From: Cannabis sativa
Lineage: Eukaryota > Streptophyta > Magnoliopsida > Rosales > Cannabaceae
DNA length: 64,000 nucleotides
Direction: 5' to 3'
Assembly: GCF_029168945.1 (NCBI RefSeq)
Contig: NC_083608.1
Span: 16,262,136-16,326,135, forward strand
In this document: positions 11,101 through 23,634 of the stretch, piece after piece
Numbering within the stretch: position 1 is the stretch's first letter
Layout of the letters: every line of letters starts with the position of its first letter
Notes under the pieces: generated by a model
Told to the model about the DNA's origin: nothing
The model's database searches: none
The model's input: only the letters and a program-made list of their open reading frames with translations
Made by a program: the position numbers and the translations under genes

Positions 11101-11844
11101 TTAAATTAATCAATTATTATGGTTATAATTATAACTCCCACTTTGATACTTGGGCATGAATTGATCATCAACTTGCTTGTGAGTTGGGGTTGGCGAGTTG
11201 AGAAAAATTAAGATGTCTTGTGAGTACAACAATATCTATAATGATTAATCATTATGATATTACTTACCCAAAAAAAAATGAGCAATCATTAGGGGGGTTT
11301 AATTTAAATTATATTCTTTCTACTCTGTCTCTTAGTTGTTTTTTTTTTCTCTCCGAGTCGACTCACTGAGTTCCGTGTTGATTGCATTAATATATATTAT
11401 ATTAATATGAACAAGGGATCTCATATATTATGAAAGTGGATTCTCACCAGACCCTCTTTTTGTTACACAGTGAAAACAGAAAAAGTCAGATAAGATCCAA
11501 GGAAAAAGGGCTTTGTAAATTAACTGAATTTTATTTTTATGTTTAGTAGTGCTTGACGATCATATAAATATATATATATATAAATATAGATGTGTATGAT
11601 CAGAATATATGTATATGTATGGTGAGGAAAAACTCTTGGGCTATATTAAGAGCTAGCTTTGTATTATTTTGTGGGGTTGACTAAGTCATGTTTTAGATTG
11701 ACTAGAGTGTTTTAGCATTTTCTAGCTAACAGTAACATCAAAATATGCGCAATATAACGAAAGGTCGGTAAATAAATACTCCATAATTAAAACCACAAAA
11801 TTTAATACAAATATATTATAAAGGCTATTCTGCTCATTCTTTAC

Positions 11845-12200
11845 AAGAGATGTATTGATGCATCATTTACTTATTTCGGTATCTTAATTTATTTTTTTTT
11901 TCTTCATATTTATATATATTATAGCTATTTAAAATATCTTACAAAATTTTGAGAAATTTAGAATAATTTATAATATTGAAAACAATGTTCAAACAGTCTA
12001 TTTTATACGCGTATAAAATAAAATAGTCACGCGTGCAATACACTGTTTGAACGTAGTTTTTTGCATGTTAAACTTTTCTGAATTTTTTAAAATTTTACAA
12101 GATTGTCTTAAATAACTATAATTTACATGACCATAAAAAAAAATTTAATTAAAAAATTATTTTAAATACTTAAACAATTAGAGATGTATCGGTGTAATTT
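11845..12200. repeat. palindromic MITE family 1, copy 1
   Basis: Outer segments resemble an inverted pair (acttatttcggtatctta at left; aaatacttaaacaattagag at right). The centre carries a short palindromic core with acgcgtat and cacgcgtg near cactgtttgaac. Arms share ttacaaaattttgagaaatt / ttttacaagattgtctta. Related copies lie at 12596, 15905, 17667, 18105 and 61055. No ORF. Confidence 0.55.
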
Positions 12201-12595
12201 ATAGCATTCATAGCATATTTATACATTATTTAATTTTCATTTCACTAATATGTGTTGAGTGTATAATTAAAGTGTACACATTAGCTAAAGATAAAAAATC
12301 ATCACTATTGGTATCAAATCTTTTAGGAAAGTGTTCGAAAATAGATTTGTGAGTGCTTAGTCCCAAACGGACAATATCATACTAATGCGTTCTAAAAAAA
12401 AATATAAGAATATTGTATTATTCATATTATTTCTTCCTAAGTAGGACCCAATTCACTATCATGGTATGAAAAAGAATTTAAGAATATGTATTTTTTTAAA
12501 AAATAAATTATATGCCCTAATTTTGTTAGTATTATATTAAGAATGTATTTTAAATAGAAGTTGAAACCTAGTTTAAAGTTTATAATTTTTAAGGG

Positions 12596-12930
12596 TGATC
12601 CTACAGCACTTCTAATTATTTTGGTATCTAGAAAAACATAATCTTAACTTTATAGTAATTTAAGATATTTTGTAAAATTTTAAGAAATTTAAAATAATTT
12701 AAAATATAAAATCTAATTTTCAAATTAATAGTCTATTTTACACACATAAAATAAAAGAGTCACGTGTACCATAGATAATTTAAACTCTGTCTTGCATGGC
12801 ATGTTAAATTTTTTTTAAATCTCTCAAAATTTTGTAGAATGTCTTAAATAATTATAATGAACATGACCATAATAAAGTAGACTAAAAAATCTCTCGAATG
12901 CCAAAATAAATAAGTGTGCATCGGTACACT
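12596..12930. repeat. palindromic MITE family 1, copy 2
   Basis: It has the same layout as the preceding copy: left arm gatattttgtaaaattttaa, core with agagtcacgtgtacc, right arm attttgtagaatgtcttaaa and end ctcgaatgccaaaataaata. It is diverged, so an older insertion. Confidence 0.55.
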
Positions 12931-14284
12931 CTTTTTAGTTTGGTAAATTTTAAAATTTTCCAATTTTTAATTTATCACTGTAAATTGAAATATGTTAAAT
13001 AGTGACCGAACACTTTGTTTTAACCAAATCACATTGACTTTAGATGAGATCCATTATTTTAAAAAATGTAATATTATTGTGCATTAATATTTAGTCTACA
13101 ATATTCTAAATCATATATTAACTCAAATACATAATTTTGACTCAAATAACGAGTGCAATGCATATACCGATAGGGAAATAAAATTCAAAGTTGTATGTAT
13201 ATAAAATCATAGATGTCTATTTTAAGTTTTATTGGTTGAATGATGATGTGATTTTTTTTTTGCAAACTTTAACACGTTTTGAAATAATATTCTTAGAAAG
13301 TGTCATTGTTGCAAACTGGGGATATATATATTTGGGAAAACACGTACGTAGGGAGTGATCATATAAATATAATATATATATACATATATATATTTCCTAT
13401 ACATGCATAAAAATTGCATGAATGTAAGATGGTGAATTGTTTGTCATTGTGGGGTATGGAGTATATATTAGTGTCTTAAATCTCAATAACTTGGAAGCAA
13501 AGAATACTACTACACTACTATCTTCTTTTATAATTAGTTTTTCTAAGAAACAATACATTTGATTTTGAGCCATGCTATACATAAATATATATATATATAT
13601 ATATATTATATTGCTGCACAAGTTACTTGAGAATTAATAACATCTAGAAGAAATATAGTGTTAGTTTTTTTTTTTTTTTTAAGAATAAATTGATTAAATT
13701 AAAATATTAGTTTTTCTTTTATAATAAATTAAAGCTACCCTATTATAAAAAATAGGAAAAAAAAAATTTAACAAAGAAAAATGTTAGTTAAAGACATTTT
13801 AAATGAATCTATGATTGGAAAAATTATTATACTTTGAAAAGAAAATCAAATACAATTCTAGCGAGTCAACTCCCAAATTAACACTCAACACCAGCCAAAT
13901 ATATAGACTTAAATATTATAGCAAAATAACTAACACTATTCATATTATATGTTTTGGTTTAGTACAAATAGGGATTCCTCTACTCCAAACCCATTGCAGA
14001 TTAAGCGGGAGAGGAGCGAGGATGGAGGGCATAGATGGAGAATAGGGACGGGGTTGAGGTGTGCATTTCCCGCTCCGCTCATTACCCACCTAATTTTCAT
14101 ATTCCTAAGTACAAATATATACCTTTTTAGGGCTATTTATAAAAATATGAAAAAAAAAAAAAAGAAAGTTTTGATATATATATATATGACATGCAAATTT
14201 AATTGCACCAAATATGATATTTAAAAAAAAAAAAATTAAAAATATGGAATAAATTATCATAGATAAGAAAGGATAGCACTATAA

Positions 14285-14625
14285 AAAAATTTAAAAACTC
14301 GTATATAAATTTTACTTAGTTAAGTTTAATTAAAACTAATAGTTTCCTGATGAAGAAACAAGTTTTTTGATAAAAAAAATTAGTTTCTTGATGAAGAAAA
14401 TAATTTCTTGATGAAAGATCTTTGGTGAGTTTTGCTTTGACCGATCATCAATAGATGGGTAAAAATCTTAAAAACTATAAATTTTACTTATGTATAATCA
14501 AAATTAGTTTAATGATGAAGAAACTTAGTTTCTTTAACAATTTTTTGTTAAAGAAACTAGTTTCTTATGAAAAAATTAGTTTCTTAATGAAAAAATCTGT
14601 TTTTTAATGGAGGATATTTGGTGAT
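14285..14625 (+). repeat. tandem duplication of about 175 bp with inner minisatellite
   Basis: Two diverged copies (about 14285-14455 and 14460-14625) start with aaaaactcgtatataaattt / aaaaactataaatttta and end with gatctttggtga / gatatttggtga. Inside each, a unit of about 20 bp based on tagtttcttgatgaagaaa is repeated two to four times. Confidence 0.65.
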
Positions 14626-15803
14626 CAATTTATCCAAAAATTAAATATAAGTTTTGAAAATTAAATTTACATATACGTGCATGGTATAACAAATACAATA
14701 AAAATTTAAAAAAACAAAAAACAAAAAAAAATCATTAAAAATAGCTAATCTTAAATCTATGATATAATATATGTTTATAAATATTTGCAATCATAAGAAA
14801 TCAACTGTCTGAATTAATTATATTAGATCTATTCGAAAATATGTTAAATAACTACTATAAATATATAAAAATATATATATCACCAGAGTAATATATAGAA
14901 CACTATAATTTAATATTAAATATATTAAAATAATTTCAGTTTCTTGATTTTATGTGTCAACAAATAATTGGAAATGATATGATAAACCTACAAGTATAAA
15001 GATATATGGTACTATTTTTCTTTCCCTTCTTCTAGATGATTGATTCAGCTATTGCATTGGTGTCTTTTATAATTAATAATTTACTTTTATCTAATCCCTT
15101 ATCTCCAAATTAATTATTAAGTCCCCTAATCTGCATAAACATATAGCTAGCTAATGTTCTATATACACATTTTTTCATTCATTATAAAACTTAAAGTGAA
15201 ATATCATGCATATATAGTATAAGTAGTTTCTACAAATATAATATATATTTGAAGGTACGTAATTGTAATCGAACGTACGTAATTTTAAATATATAAATAA
15301 ATCCTGAAAACAAAGAGACAAAATTTATAGATAAAAAATACTACGTACGTACAGAAAATACATTCATTAATTAATTAATGATTTAATTCCTACCTAGTAA
15401 AAGTATTATATATATATATATACAATGTATATAGTGTACGTCAATTAATTAAGGTCATTGTCATTAAGTCTACCACTGTTAAATGTTAATATGTTAGGTA
15501 CTATATTTTCCATCCTAAATCCAACTCTTTGTTTTTATGATGTAATAATATTTTGAATATATATAGCCAAGAACCCATTGTCAAATACAGCCCCATGCAG
15601 AGACCTTAATTATTATAAATAACAAATTAAACAAATGGGCAGAATTGTAATTTCATGGAAGAAGATGGTCAAATTATTAAAAAAAATAAACCAGATGAGA
15701 TGAGATTAGAAAATCTTTACTTTACTACTGCAATTGGGCAATTAATGAAAATGATCGAAACCCACTTGAGGAAGATTTATATATATATGGAGGGATGATG
15801 GAG

Positions 15804-15856
<53 letters not shown>
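15804..15856 (+). repeat. (ATT)n microsatellite
   Basis: About 17 uninterrupted ATT units. Such long perfect triplet tracts are usually length-polymorphic. Confidence 0.95.
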
Positions 15857-15857
<1 letters not shown>

Positions 15858-15904
15858 AGAATGGGTTTTTTATTACACATATTTATATTTTAAAGTAATT
15901 CTAT

Positions 15905-16140
15905 ATATAGTACACTCGTTTAAAGAGTTGTTTCAATATTCAAGTAACGATTCTTTGTAAATTTTTTAAAAAAATTAAGATAATTTATAATATTCAAAAT
16001 AATATTTAAATATTTTGTTGCATGTGTGTAATTGTTATACACGTACGGTAAATTATTAAATTTTTTTAAAAAAATTTACATGTGGTACAAAATAAATACA
16101 ACATATGCCATCATAAAAATAAATATTAGATTATAATTTT
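15905..16140. repeat. palindromic MITE family 1, copy 3 (shortened)
   Basis: It shares the family arms (aattaagataatttataata, aaataatatttaaatatttt) and the core region with gttgcatgtgtgtaat and acacgtacggta. The right arm is ttacatgtggtacaaaataa. The outer ends are poorly preserved. Confidence 0.45.
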
Positions 16141-16491
16141 TTTAAAATAAAATGTTATATAAATTTGTTATATATTTTATAATATATTATACATACATAA
16201 TATAATGAAAGCTACAGGGGTGGCGCCAGTGGGCTCGTAATGTAATAATAGTGCTCAGTGATGTTGTCAACACGCATGCAGTCCTCCTCTCCCATATGTA
16301 TATATATGGTGTGGAATATAATGGAAGTGAAAACTAATTTGAAATTATCGTCTTGTTTACATTTGACCATGTATATATATTTATATATATATATATATTA
16401 TAGTAGAAAAATTTAAAGGCAATAAACTAAATCATCACTTGGATAGACTTCTCATCAACATGGATATATATATATATATATTTATAGAAAT

Positions 16492-16660
16492 GTTAAAAAG
16501 GACTAGTGGTGATTAGCACCCTCTTATGTGTCAGTATTGCTATTGCTCCAACTAAGTATTGGGTCTCACATAGTTTAATATAATAGTTTTGAGAGAGTAT
16601 CGCTAGTCATTCGTAACGTAAAATGTCAAGAAAGTGTTAAATACCACTAATGTTTTTAAT
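16492..16660. repeat. MITE family 2, copy 1
   Basis: An element of about 170 bp with imperfect terminal inverted repeats: gttaaaaaggactagtggtg at left, and the complement of accactaatgtttttaat at right. Its interior (aagtattgggtctcacatag, agtatcgctagtcattcgta) is related to the segment at 20567-20735. Confidence 0.5.
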
Positions 16661-17309
16661 AGCAATATTACTCATATATATATATATATATATGGTTATA
16701 TGGTTGCTGTTGCTACATTCACGCATGGCCTATATTTACTGCTCCATTATCTTCCCAATGCAATACCACCATTAATATACAAAATAATATAACTATAATC
16801 CTTATAGTGTTGCATTAATCTAAGTATTTCAAAAAAATCTCAAGGTGTAAAAAATTCATCTCATAAATAATATATAACTGCTCATTTATATAGTCATGAT
16901 TTTTTTTTTTGTAAGATTATATAGGCATGAATTATTACAATTATACAATATTTTGTTGTATGATATAGTCTATTTATTATTTTAAGTTAGCCAAATTAAA
17001 TGAGGAATATCATATCTATATATTTTAGGTGAATTTAATTTGTACTAGGAGATGATGCATGTATTAATTTTATTTATGTCTATAATTGTTAGCTGATGTT
17101 TAGATTGATCTTAACGATTAGTAATCTAAACTAAGATTTGTTATAATTAATTATTATTATTAGAAACTACATGATCAAATATATATACAACCTACCTACT
17201 CAAATAAAAAAAATACATCAAATTAAACATAATGAAATATATATAGAACCTAGATACCCAAATTAAAAGTACATAAAATAAAATTTATGATATGCTAAAT
17301 ACTAATTTG

Positions 17310-17660
17310 GACATATATTTTGCAAAATTTGCTGGTTAGATTTGTTAAATGAAAATTTAAATCTTGTATGTCTTTCAAAATAGTATAAAATAGATTCTAA
17401 ATTTAATTTTTGTTAAATTAAAATTTAATAATAATCTGACTTAAGTGTTATTACCAAATTACTTATATTTTTTTGTATTTGTAATCGTGCTAGATACTAG
17501 CTTCATGTTGGTTATATTAAAAATATATATATAAATATTAAAAATTGATTTCAAGGTTTATTTTGTATCATTTATAAAAATACAGAGTCTAAATTATTAT
17601 TTAACAAAATTAAGAATCCAATTAATAATTTTTACCAAAACACATGCATTGTCCAAAATA
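17310..17660. repeat. MITE family 3, copy 1 (degenerate)
   Basis: It shares with 59462-59830 the interior block ttgatttcaaggttta...aaaatacagagtctaaatta and the inverse half with aaatagattctaaattta. The terminal repeats are eroded. Confidence 0.4.
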
Positions 17661-17666
17661 GTATTG

Positions 17667-18060
17667 GGTAAGTCTACAATACACCCCCCTAAATGGGTGT
17701 TTCGGTAGACTCCTTATCTATTTCGACACTCAGGAAAACTTTTTAGTCCAACTTTTTTGTATAATCGTGTATGTTAGTTATTTAGAACCACCTATAAATT
17801 TTTAGAAAATTCTCAGTAATTTATAATGCCGAAAATAATATTTACATATTTTGTTGTACGCACAACTATTTTTTCTTATACATACAGTACGTAACTATTT
17901 AAACCTTATTTTTAGTATTGTAAATTATTCAAAAAAAAAATAAATATATACAAGTGGTCCTAATAAATAGCTACAACGTACATGATCACGAATGAAAAAA
18001 TTACTAAAAAAAATTTCTAAATGTCAAAACAAATAAGTGGTCTACCAGAACGACCCTTAG
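17667..18060. repeat. palindromic MITE family 1, copy 4 (best preserved)
   Basis: The left end gggtgtttcggtagactcct ... atttcgacactcaggaaaac is mirrored on the opposite strand by the right end, read inward as gtcgttctggtagaccactt ... gttttgacatttagaaattt. This gives terminal inverted repeats of about 50 bp with modest divergence. There is no coding sequence. A second copy follows directly. Confidence 0.65.
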
Positions 18061-18104
18061 GAGAATTTATTACATAAATTTCTAATAGCGTCCCTTTATA
18101 ATAT

Positions 18105-18450
18105 AGGGTAATTGTCTACATGGTACATCCTTAAAGGGGTATTTCAGTAGACTCCTTATTTGTTTTAGTACTTAAGAAAACTATTTAGTCCGGTTATTTT
18201 TCATCACTGTGTATGTTATATTTATTTAGAATTACCTGTAAAATTTTTAGAAAATTCTGAGTAGTTTATATGTCGAAAATAAGATTTACATATTTTGTTG
18301 TACGTGCAAACTATTAAATTATTTTAAAATTTTAAAAATAATCTTAAACAAGTATAATGTAGATAATCATAAAAGAAAATAAACTAAATAATTTTTTAAA
18401 TACCGAAACAAATATAACATCTATCAAAATAACCTAATAAAAGGGCCTAG
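18105..18450. repeat. palindromic MITE family 1, copy 5 (tandem to copy 4)
   Basis: The left end ggggtatttcagtagactcc ... atttgttttagtacttaaga and right end aaataccgaaacaaatataa match copy 4 in the same orientation. Flanking bases (cataaatttc) are also similar at both right ends. This is compatible with tandem duplication or insertion of one copy beside another. Confidence 0.6.
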
Positions 18451-20566
18451 TTCATAAATTTCCTATAATATATTACTGAAAAGTATTTTAATATATCACT
18501 GAAAGTACTCTATGAATGGAATATTCTTAATATACAGAAAAAACAATACCAACAATATTATTATAACTGATCAAAACCAAACTAGCTAACTAGTGGTAGA
18601 AACATACACTTTCTAGATAGCTTCTCTACTACTATATATTTAATATATAATTATAACAATATTATCAGTAACCTCCTACATGAAAATAAATAGCATAATA
18701 TAATAGTCAAAGACCTTTGTTAGTCCAAATTGCATATGTTATAGTACTTGATGACCTATAGTTAGCTATATATATAGTGACCAAATAGTCTCCCCATAGA
18801 GTGTAATTAAAAGTGTTAATGTTAAAAAAATTCTTAAGAAAAATGTTTAAAGGGTACTCCTCATATATACTTATCAGTTTGTAAAATAAAATTAATTAAA
18901 GAAAGAAAATGAGTGAGACAATTAATTCATCATTTTCATCCAATTACAACCTATCCTTTCTTGAGTAATGTTTTCTGCTAGTTGAATTAATTCTCACTTA
19001 ATTAACTCTCAGAATGACCATCCACTCCTAAGCCCTTAAATAAATATTTCACTCTCTTTTTCTAATCTAATTAAATGGTTATAGTGTCATTTTCATTTCT
19101 TTTTTTTTTATTTATAGAAAACAAATTAAGTTTCTTTTATTGAATGACATAAAAATATCTTCTTTAACTAATGTATTAGGCAAACTCTTATTGGCCATGA
19201 ATATGGAGGTTGTACCACTATGAGGAACATATATAAGAGAAAGATATTTTTATTTTTGTAACATATATTTCTTTTCCAAATCAAATGAAACCACATAAAG
19301 TTATGTACGAAATTTGTGATGTGTCTTTTGTTGTGAAGATATTATACAATAAAAATCTATAACCTACCCATGCCATGATCATGATCATGAACACATAAGA
19401 AGATATTTTCTTTTTCTTTTTCTTTATGTTTTCCTCTCTTTTTGGTGTTGCTAAGGTTTTATGGATCTTTACATTTATTAATATTATTATTGCTTGGATC
19501 GATCGATCATGGTGTCATCATATGTCAGCATGATGAAACCACTTTCTTTTATTAAAAATTGAAAGCAATACCCACTAACTCAATCTCTATATTTTAATTG
19601 ATTAGTGCATATTTTTTTTTTGTCAAGTAAATCAATTAATGACCCTTCAAACTCAGCAAAATCTGTTTCTACATACAAATACAATATTATTTTATGTCTA
19701 AAACAGAGAATATATTTCTCTAAAAAATAATATATACCAATATAGTTAATTATAAAGATAAACATGGCCTTTCTCTAGAACTAGTGAATAATATTTGATA
19801 TTATTATTATAAAATAATATTGAACATGTCTTTGGGTAACTCTTGTAAGACATATATCAATATGAAATGTGTTAGTTAAACCATTTGTTTTGTATGTATT
19901 CTTTTGGCTTTTTATTACCCTATGAATCTTTTACCTTTTTTCTCGAAGAAGAAAGCCTAAGCAAATTTTGCTGTTGTTCAAATTGGAAAATTGGTATATA
20001 TAATTTTGTCGAAGTGGAAAAGAGATCAACTATCCAAACTTAATTTTTTTCAAGTTTTCAAAACATTAATATATATATATATACATACATACATACATAT
20101 TTATATTGATATTTATATTCCTTTCTCATTTTTGTAGTTTGGAAGTCCAAAGAGTATAATGACAAGCACACAAAAAGAAACCCTTTTATAATAGTTGATT
20201 TTTCTTTCTCATTTTTCTCTTTATGATCCTAACATACATTCTCTTAGATCTCCTTTTTGTTATTTTGTGAGTTGTAGAGATTTATGGGACGAGGGGACCA
20301 TATATGGTCGGCTGACATGGCGCATGAGACTGTGACACTTCCCCCACCACGGCCCACACCACCTCCACACCACAACAATGGGTGGACGGCACCGCCGAGT
20401 AGAAATTCATCCTTACTCAACAGTTTTTATTGACTTTTGCTTGATATATGCACTGCCCCCCCATAGTAAAATAATATATTATATACATCATATGACATAT
20501 ATATGACTGACACTTGCTGCAAACTCACATATGCCACTTGTCACGTGTATAACCTATATGAGAATT

Positions 20567-20735
20567 ACTAAAGACACTCTTGTTGCCTACCATCTTCAGC
20601 GTCATACTATTATTAGTGTAATTAAGTATCGAATCTTATATAACTTAAGAAAATAGGTTTTAAAAAATATCGCTAATCAATCATAAGGCGCCACTTATAA
20701 AAATACTAATTAAACACTACTAGTACCTAATAACA
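20567..20735. repeat. MITE family 2, copy 2
   Basis: Related to 16492-16660 over the interior (aagtatcgaatcttatataa, aaaatatcgctaatcaatca). Ends are weaker: ttactaaagacact at left, actactagtacctaa at right. Confidence 0.45.
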
Positions 20736-20949
20736 GTGCTATAAACTACAAAATAGGGCATGCATTACCTACATAATAGGCATCTTAGATGTTAGGTGGG
20801 ATTAGCCTTCATCCTTCCTTTATTGATGTGATTCTTCATAATGGAGCTGTCACTAGCCCCTTTGATTATCGTGCAATCGCCCTAAATCAGGCTTACGATG
20901 TTTGACACGTCCTCTTATGGGCATTCCCAGACGCTTTCCCCATGTTGCA

Positions 20950-21132
20950 TTAAATGCGAAGTGACTGTTCAAGTAGATCCCTCTCGTCCCGAAGTGCCTT
21001 CCTATATCTTGACTCCTGGAGGAGAAGGCAAGCCTTTTGCATTTGTTCGGGAGCTAACGTCGTGAACCACACTTGTTGCTTCTTCCATACAACTTTTAAC
21101 TTATCTTTGGGTGACTTGTCTATTTTATCCAC
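20950..21132 (-). pseudogene. unidentified coding-like fragment
   Basis: A 60-residue minus-strand frame inside a 330-bp patch (20810-21150) of clearly higher G+C. It is rich in Lys, Gln, Glu, Arg and Leu and looks like a helical or coiled segment: WKKQQVWFTTLAPEQMQKA then LLLQESRYRKALRDERDLL. It has no start or stop signals of a real gene. Decayed similarity may continue to the left. It looks like a piece of a transposon protein, but I cannot name the family. Confidence 0.3.
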
Positions 21133-21202
21133 ATGTCATACATAGCAGCGGTCACGTATATTGGGAATAAATTGGGGCAACAGTAGGTGCATTCGAGTTA
21201 GT

Positions 21203-21830
21203 TGTTAGGGTTTAAGCCCTAAAAAGTCTGTAAAGACATTTCTCATTATTTATAAGAGTTGAATATTTTGTTATATGCATGAATGTTAAATTATTAATAT
21301 TGAATATTGAATAATTTATATATAAATATCAAAAAATCTATTATTCATACATGAGGTTGTGACTTGTAGTTATACAGAGAATTACGTGTTAGGGTCTATG
21401 CCCTGAAAAACCTAAAAAGACATTTACGATTATAAATAAGAGTTGAATATTTTAATATATGCATGAATGTTAAATTATTAATATTTAATTTTGAATAATT
21501 TATATGTATCAGAAAATTCCTAATTCAAACATGATGATGTGACTTGTAGTTGCACAAAGAACTAAGATCACTTAACCATAAATAAAATAATCATCAACAT
21601 ATTAAAGTTTTGGAATCTTTAATCAATGGTTGCTAGTGTGGTTCATTGATGTCCGTTATTTGGTACAAGTAATCTCGATTCGAATTACTGATGTAGTGTG
21701 ACATCTAAGTGAATGTGTTGTATATAATAAAGATTATATATGACAATGATCGATATGAATAAAGCTATCTTTATTAAACTTACCATTGCATCTAAAAGAG
21801 GTAGCTTTTTTAGTTGGAAAAAATAAAAGT
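21203..21830 (+). repeat. truncated Copia-type LTR with its 5' end duplicated in tandem
   Basis: TGTTAGGG starts at 21203 and again at 21387. Each is followed by a related unit of about 184 bp (agagttgaatattttnntat, atgcatgaatgttaaattat, gtgacttgtagtt). After the second copy the sequence continues with a stretch resembling the middle of the larger LTR family found to the right (tttattaaacttacc). It has no PBS or PPT partner, so it is a remnant. Confidence 0.5.
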
Positions 21831-21983
21831 TCAAACGATCCTGAAAAATTCACTTGGCTAGAGCTTGAAAGAACTTAAGAAACTGTAGATGGGACATGAA
21901 ATGCCTCATAGAAAAAATAATAGCAATCAAGGCTTAGCTGAGCAAACTGAGAAAAATAATGATCATATACCACAACGAGGGCT

Positions 21984-23041
21984 TTTTTCATAATTGTACA
22001 ACAAAAATAACATAATTACAAAAAATGTGCAAAAAAAAATTATTTTAAAAATTTATACATTTTGAAAACTTATTACATGAAACTATACATTTTAATCATT
22101 AAATAAAACAATATGTTTATTAAAACTCAAAATAAACAATTTTGTAAAATTAATTAAACAATTTTATAAAAATAAACAAGTTAAATATTTTTTTTATTAA
22201 AAAATAAAAATTTATTATCTATTTTAGGATGAATTATTATAATTTAATAAGATTTTTTTTAATAAATACAATATCAAAATTATAAACATTAATGTATATA
22301 ATTATAAATCAATACTTAAAATTACGAAAAATAAACATGACACATAGAGTGATATAATAAACATATGTGAATATTATTATATTGTTTATTAAATTAGTAT
22401 GTTTAATAAATAAAAAAATAAATATATATAAAGTATTTTATATTATTAGTATGTTTATTATAATTGTAAACATAAAATTAGTATATTTTCTTTCTATTGT
22501 TTCTATATATTGATTATTTTCTAATGAGTTAGTGAACGAATTTTCTATTGAAATATAATTTTTACATCAAAAAATAAATAAACAAACATAACTTTATAAA
22601 CTCCTAAAATTATTTAATTAGAAAAAATAAACATGACACAATAAACAAAGAAAAAGATAAAGATAAACAATTTATAGATTATTTATTTTGTAAAAAACTA
22701 CTAAAAAATAAACATAACACAGTGATAAAATAAACCTATGTGAATATTATTTATTTTGTTTATTAAATTAGTATGTTTAATTAATAGAAAATAAAATAAA
22801 CACATATATAAAATGTTTTATATTATTGGTATGTTTATTATAATCGTAAACATAAAAATAAACATAGCAAATATTACCATATATATAACAATCAATAATT
22901 ATTACCATATATATATTATAACAAAAATTGAAAAAAAGTTTTTAATTATATATAAAAATGTATGAGAAAATGGTAAGAAGTTTTTTTGCACATATTTTGT
23001 AATTAATTAAAATAATGTATACAAAATTGTAAAATGCCCTT
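21984..23041. mobile_element. candidate non-autonomous inverted-repeat DNA element with inner duplication
   Basis: The left part reads aattacaaaaaatgtgcaaa, and the complement of the right part reads aattacaaaatatgtgcaaa. Both are preceded by cataattgtac / cattttacaattttgta. About 1 kb of very AT-rich DNA lies between and contains a diverged direct duplication (about 22325-22485 and 22695-22860: gttttatattattngtatgt, ataaacnatgtgaatattat). No ORF and no clear target duplication. Confidence 0.45.
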
Positions 23042-23634
23042 AATCAAATAGAACACATTTTAAAAAAAATTCTCAAGTTGCACACATTAATACGAGAATT
23101 CAAGGCTTTAGTAAATAAAAATCCAAGAGAGCATCAAGAATAATATGTGATTATCCAATGTATTTTTACTCAACCAATTTTGAAAAAAAAAAAAAATAAT
23201 ATCCATTATCTATATATTTTGAGTGAACATGCATTTTGAAGAATGTGTGTGACGCTTTCATTATCATACATGATGACACATAAACAAGCAATGAGGAACA
23301 CAAGGTAACATATCATGTGTATATCATATTTTTTTGGGAACAAGAGAGTACGATGATCAACATGATCAAAACCAACAAACACTAGGACAAAAACATCATC
23401 ATTTCTCTGTTTAAACCCAAGATTCAACAATAAATGGTTTAAAAGACCATATCATAACACTAATAATAGTGAATAAGCTCTTGAAAGACAAAGTGATAAT
23501 TTAATATAGTTATTTTGTTTTTGTTAAAACTATTGGAATAGCAGTAAAACCCCTAATATCTGATTTATCCAGTGATGCACTATTACATAGGACAACATTG
23601 TCCAACAAATAACTACCATCACTAAATCTCTTCC
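23042..23634. other. AT-rich intergenic DNA
   Basis: No gene was identified. A 74-codon minus-strand frame at 23206-23430 has no recognisable motif and is not supported. The region ends at the outer edge of LTR D. Confidence 0.45.

Larger units (their letters stand above)
11101..20749. other. gene desert, AT-rich, with dispersed small elements
   Basis: No credible coding sequence was found over about 9.6 kb. Recognisable content is limited to short inverted-repeat elements and tandem repeats listed separately, plus AT dinucleotide tracts (about 13578-13606, 16385-16399, 16675-16694). A richer patch at 14000-14090 has degenerate G/C blocks. Another at 20280-20420 is C-rich on the + strand (ccaccacggcccacaccacc). 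I cannot assign a function to either. Confidence 0.5.

Noticed and set aside
13815..14224. Two overlapping frames of 76 and 91 codons
   Set aside because: They cross a G/C-block repeat remnant and A-runs, have no protein-like conservation signals, and overlap in different frames.
20280..20420. C-rich patch as a possible exon or RNA gene
   Set aside because: No open frame with splice sites, no tRNA or snRNA boxes. Left unassigned.
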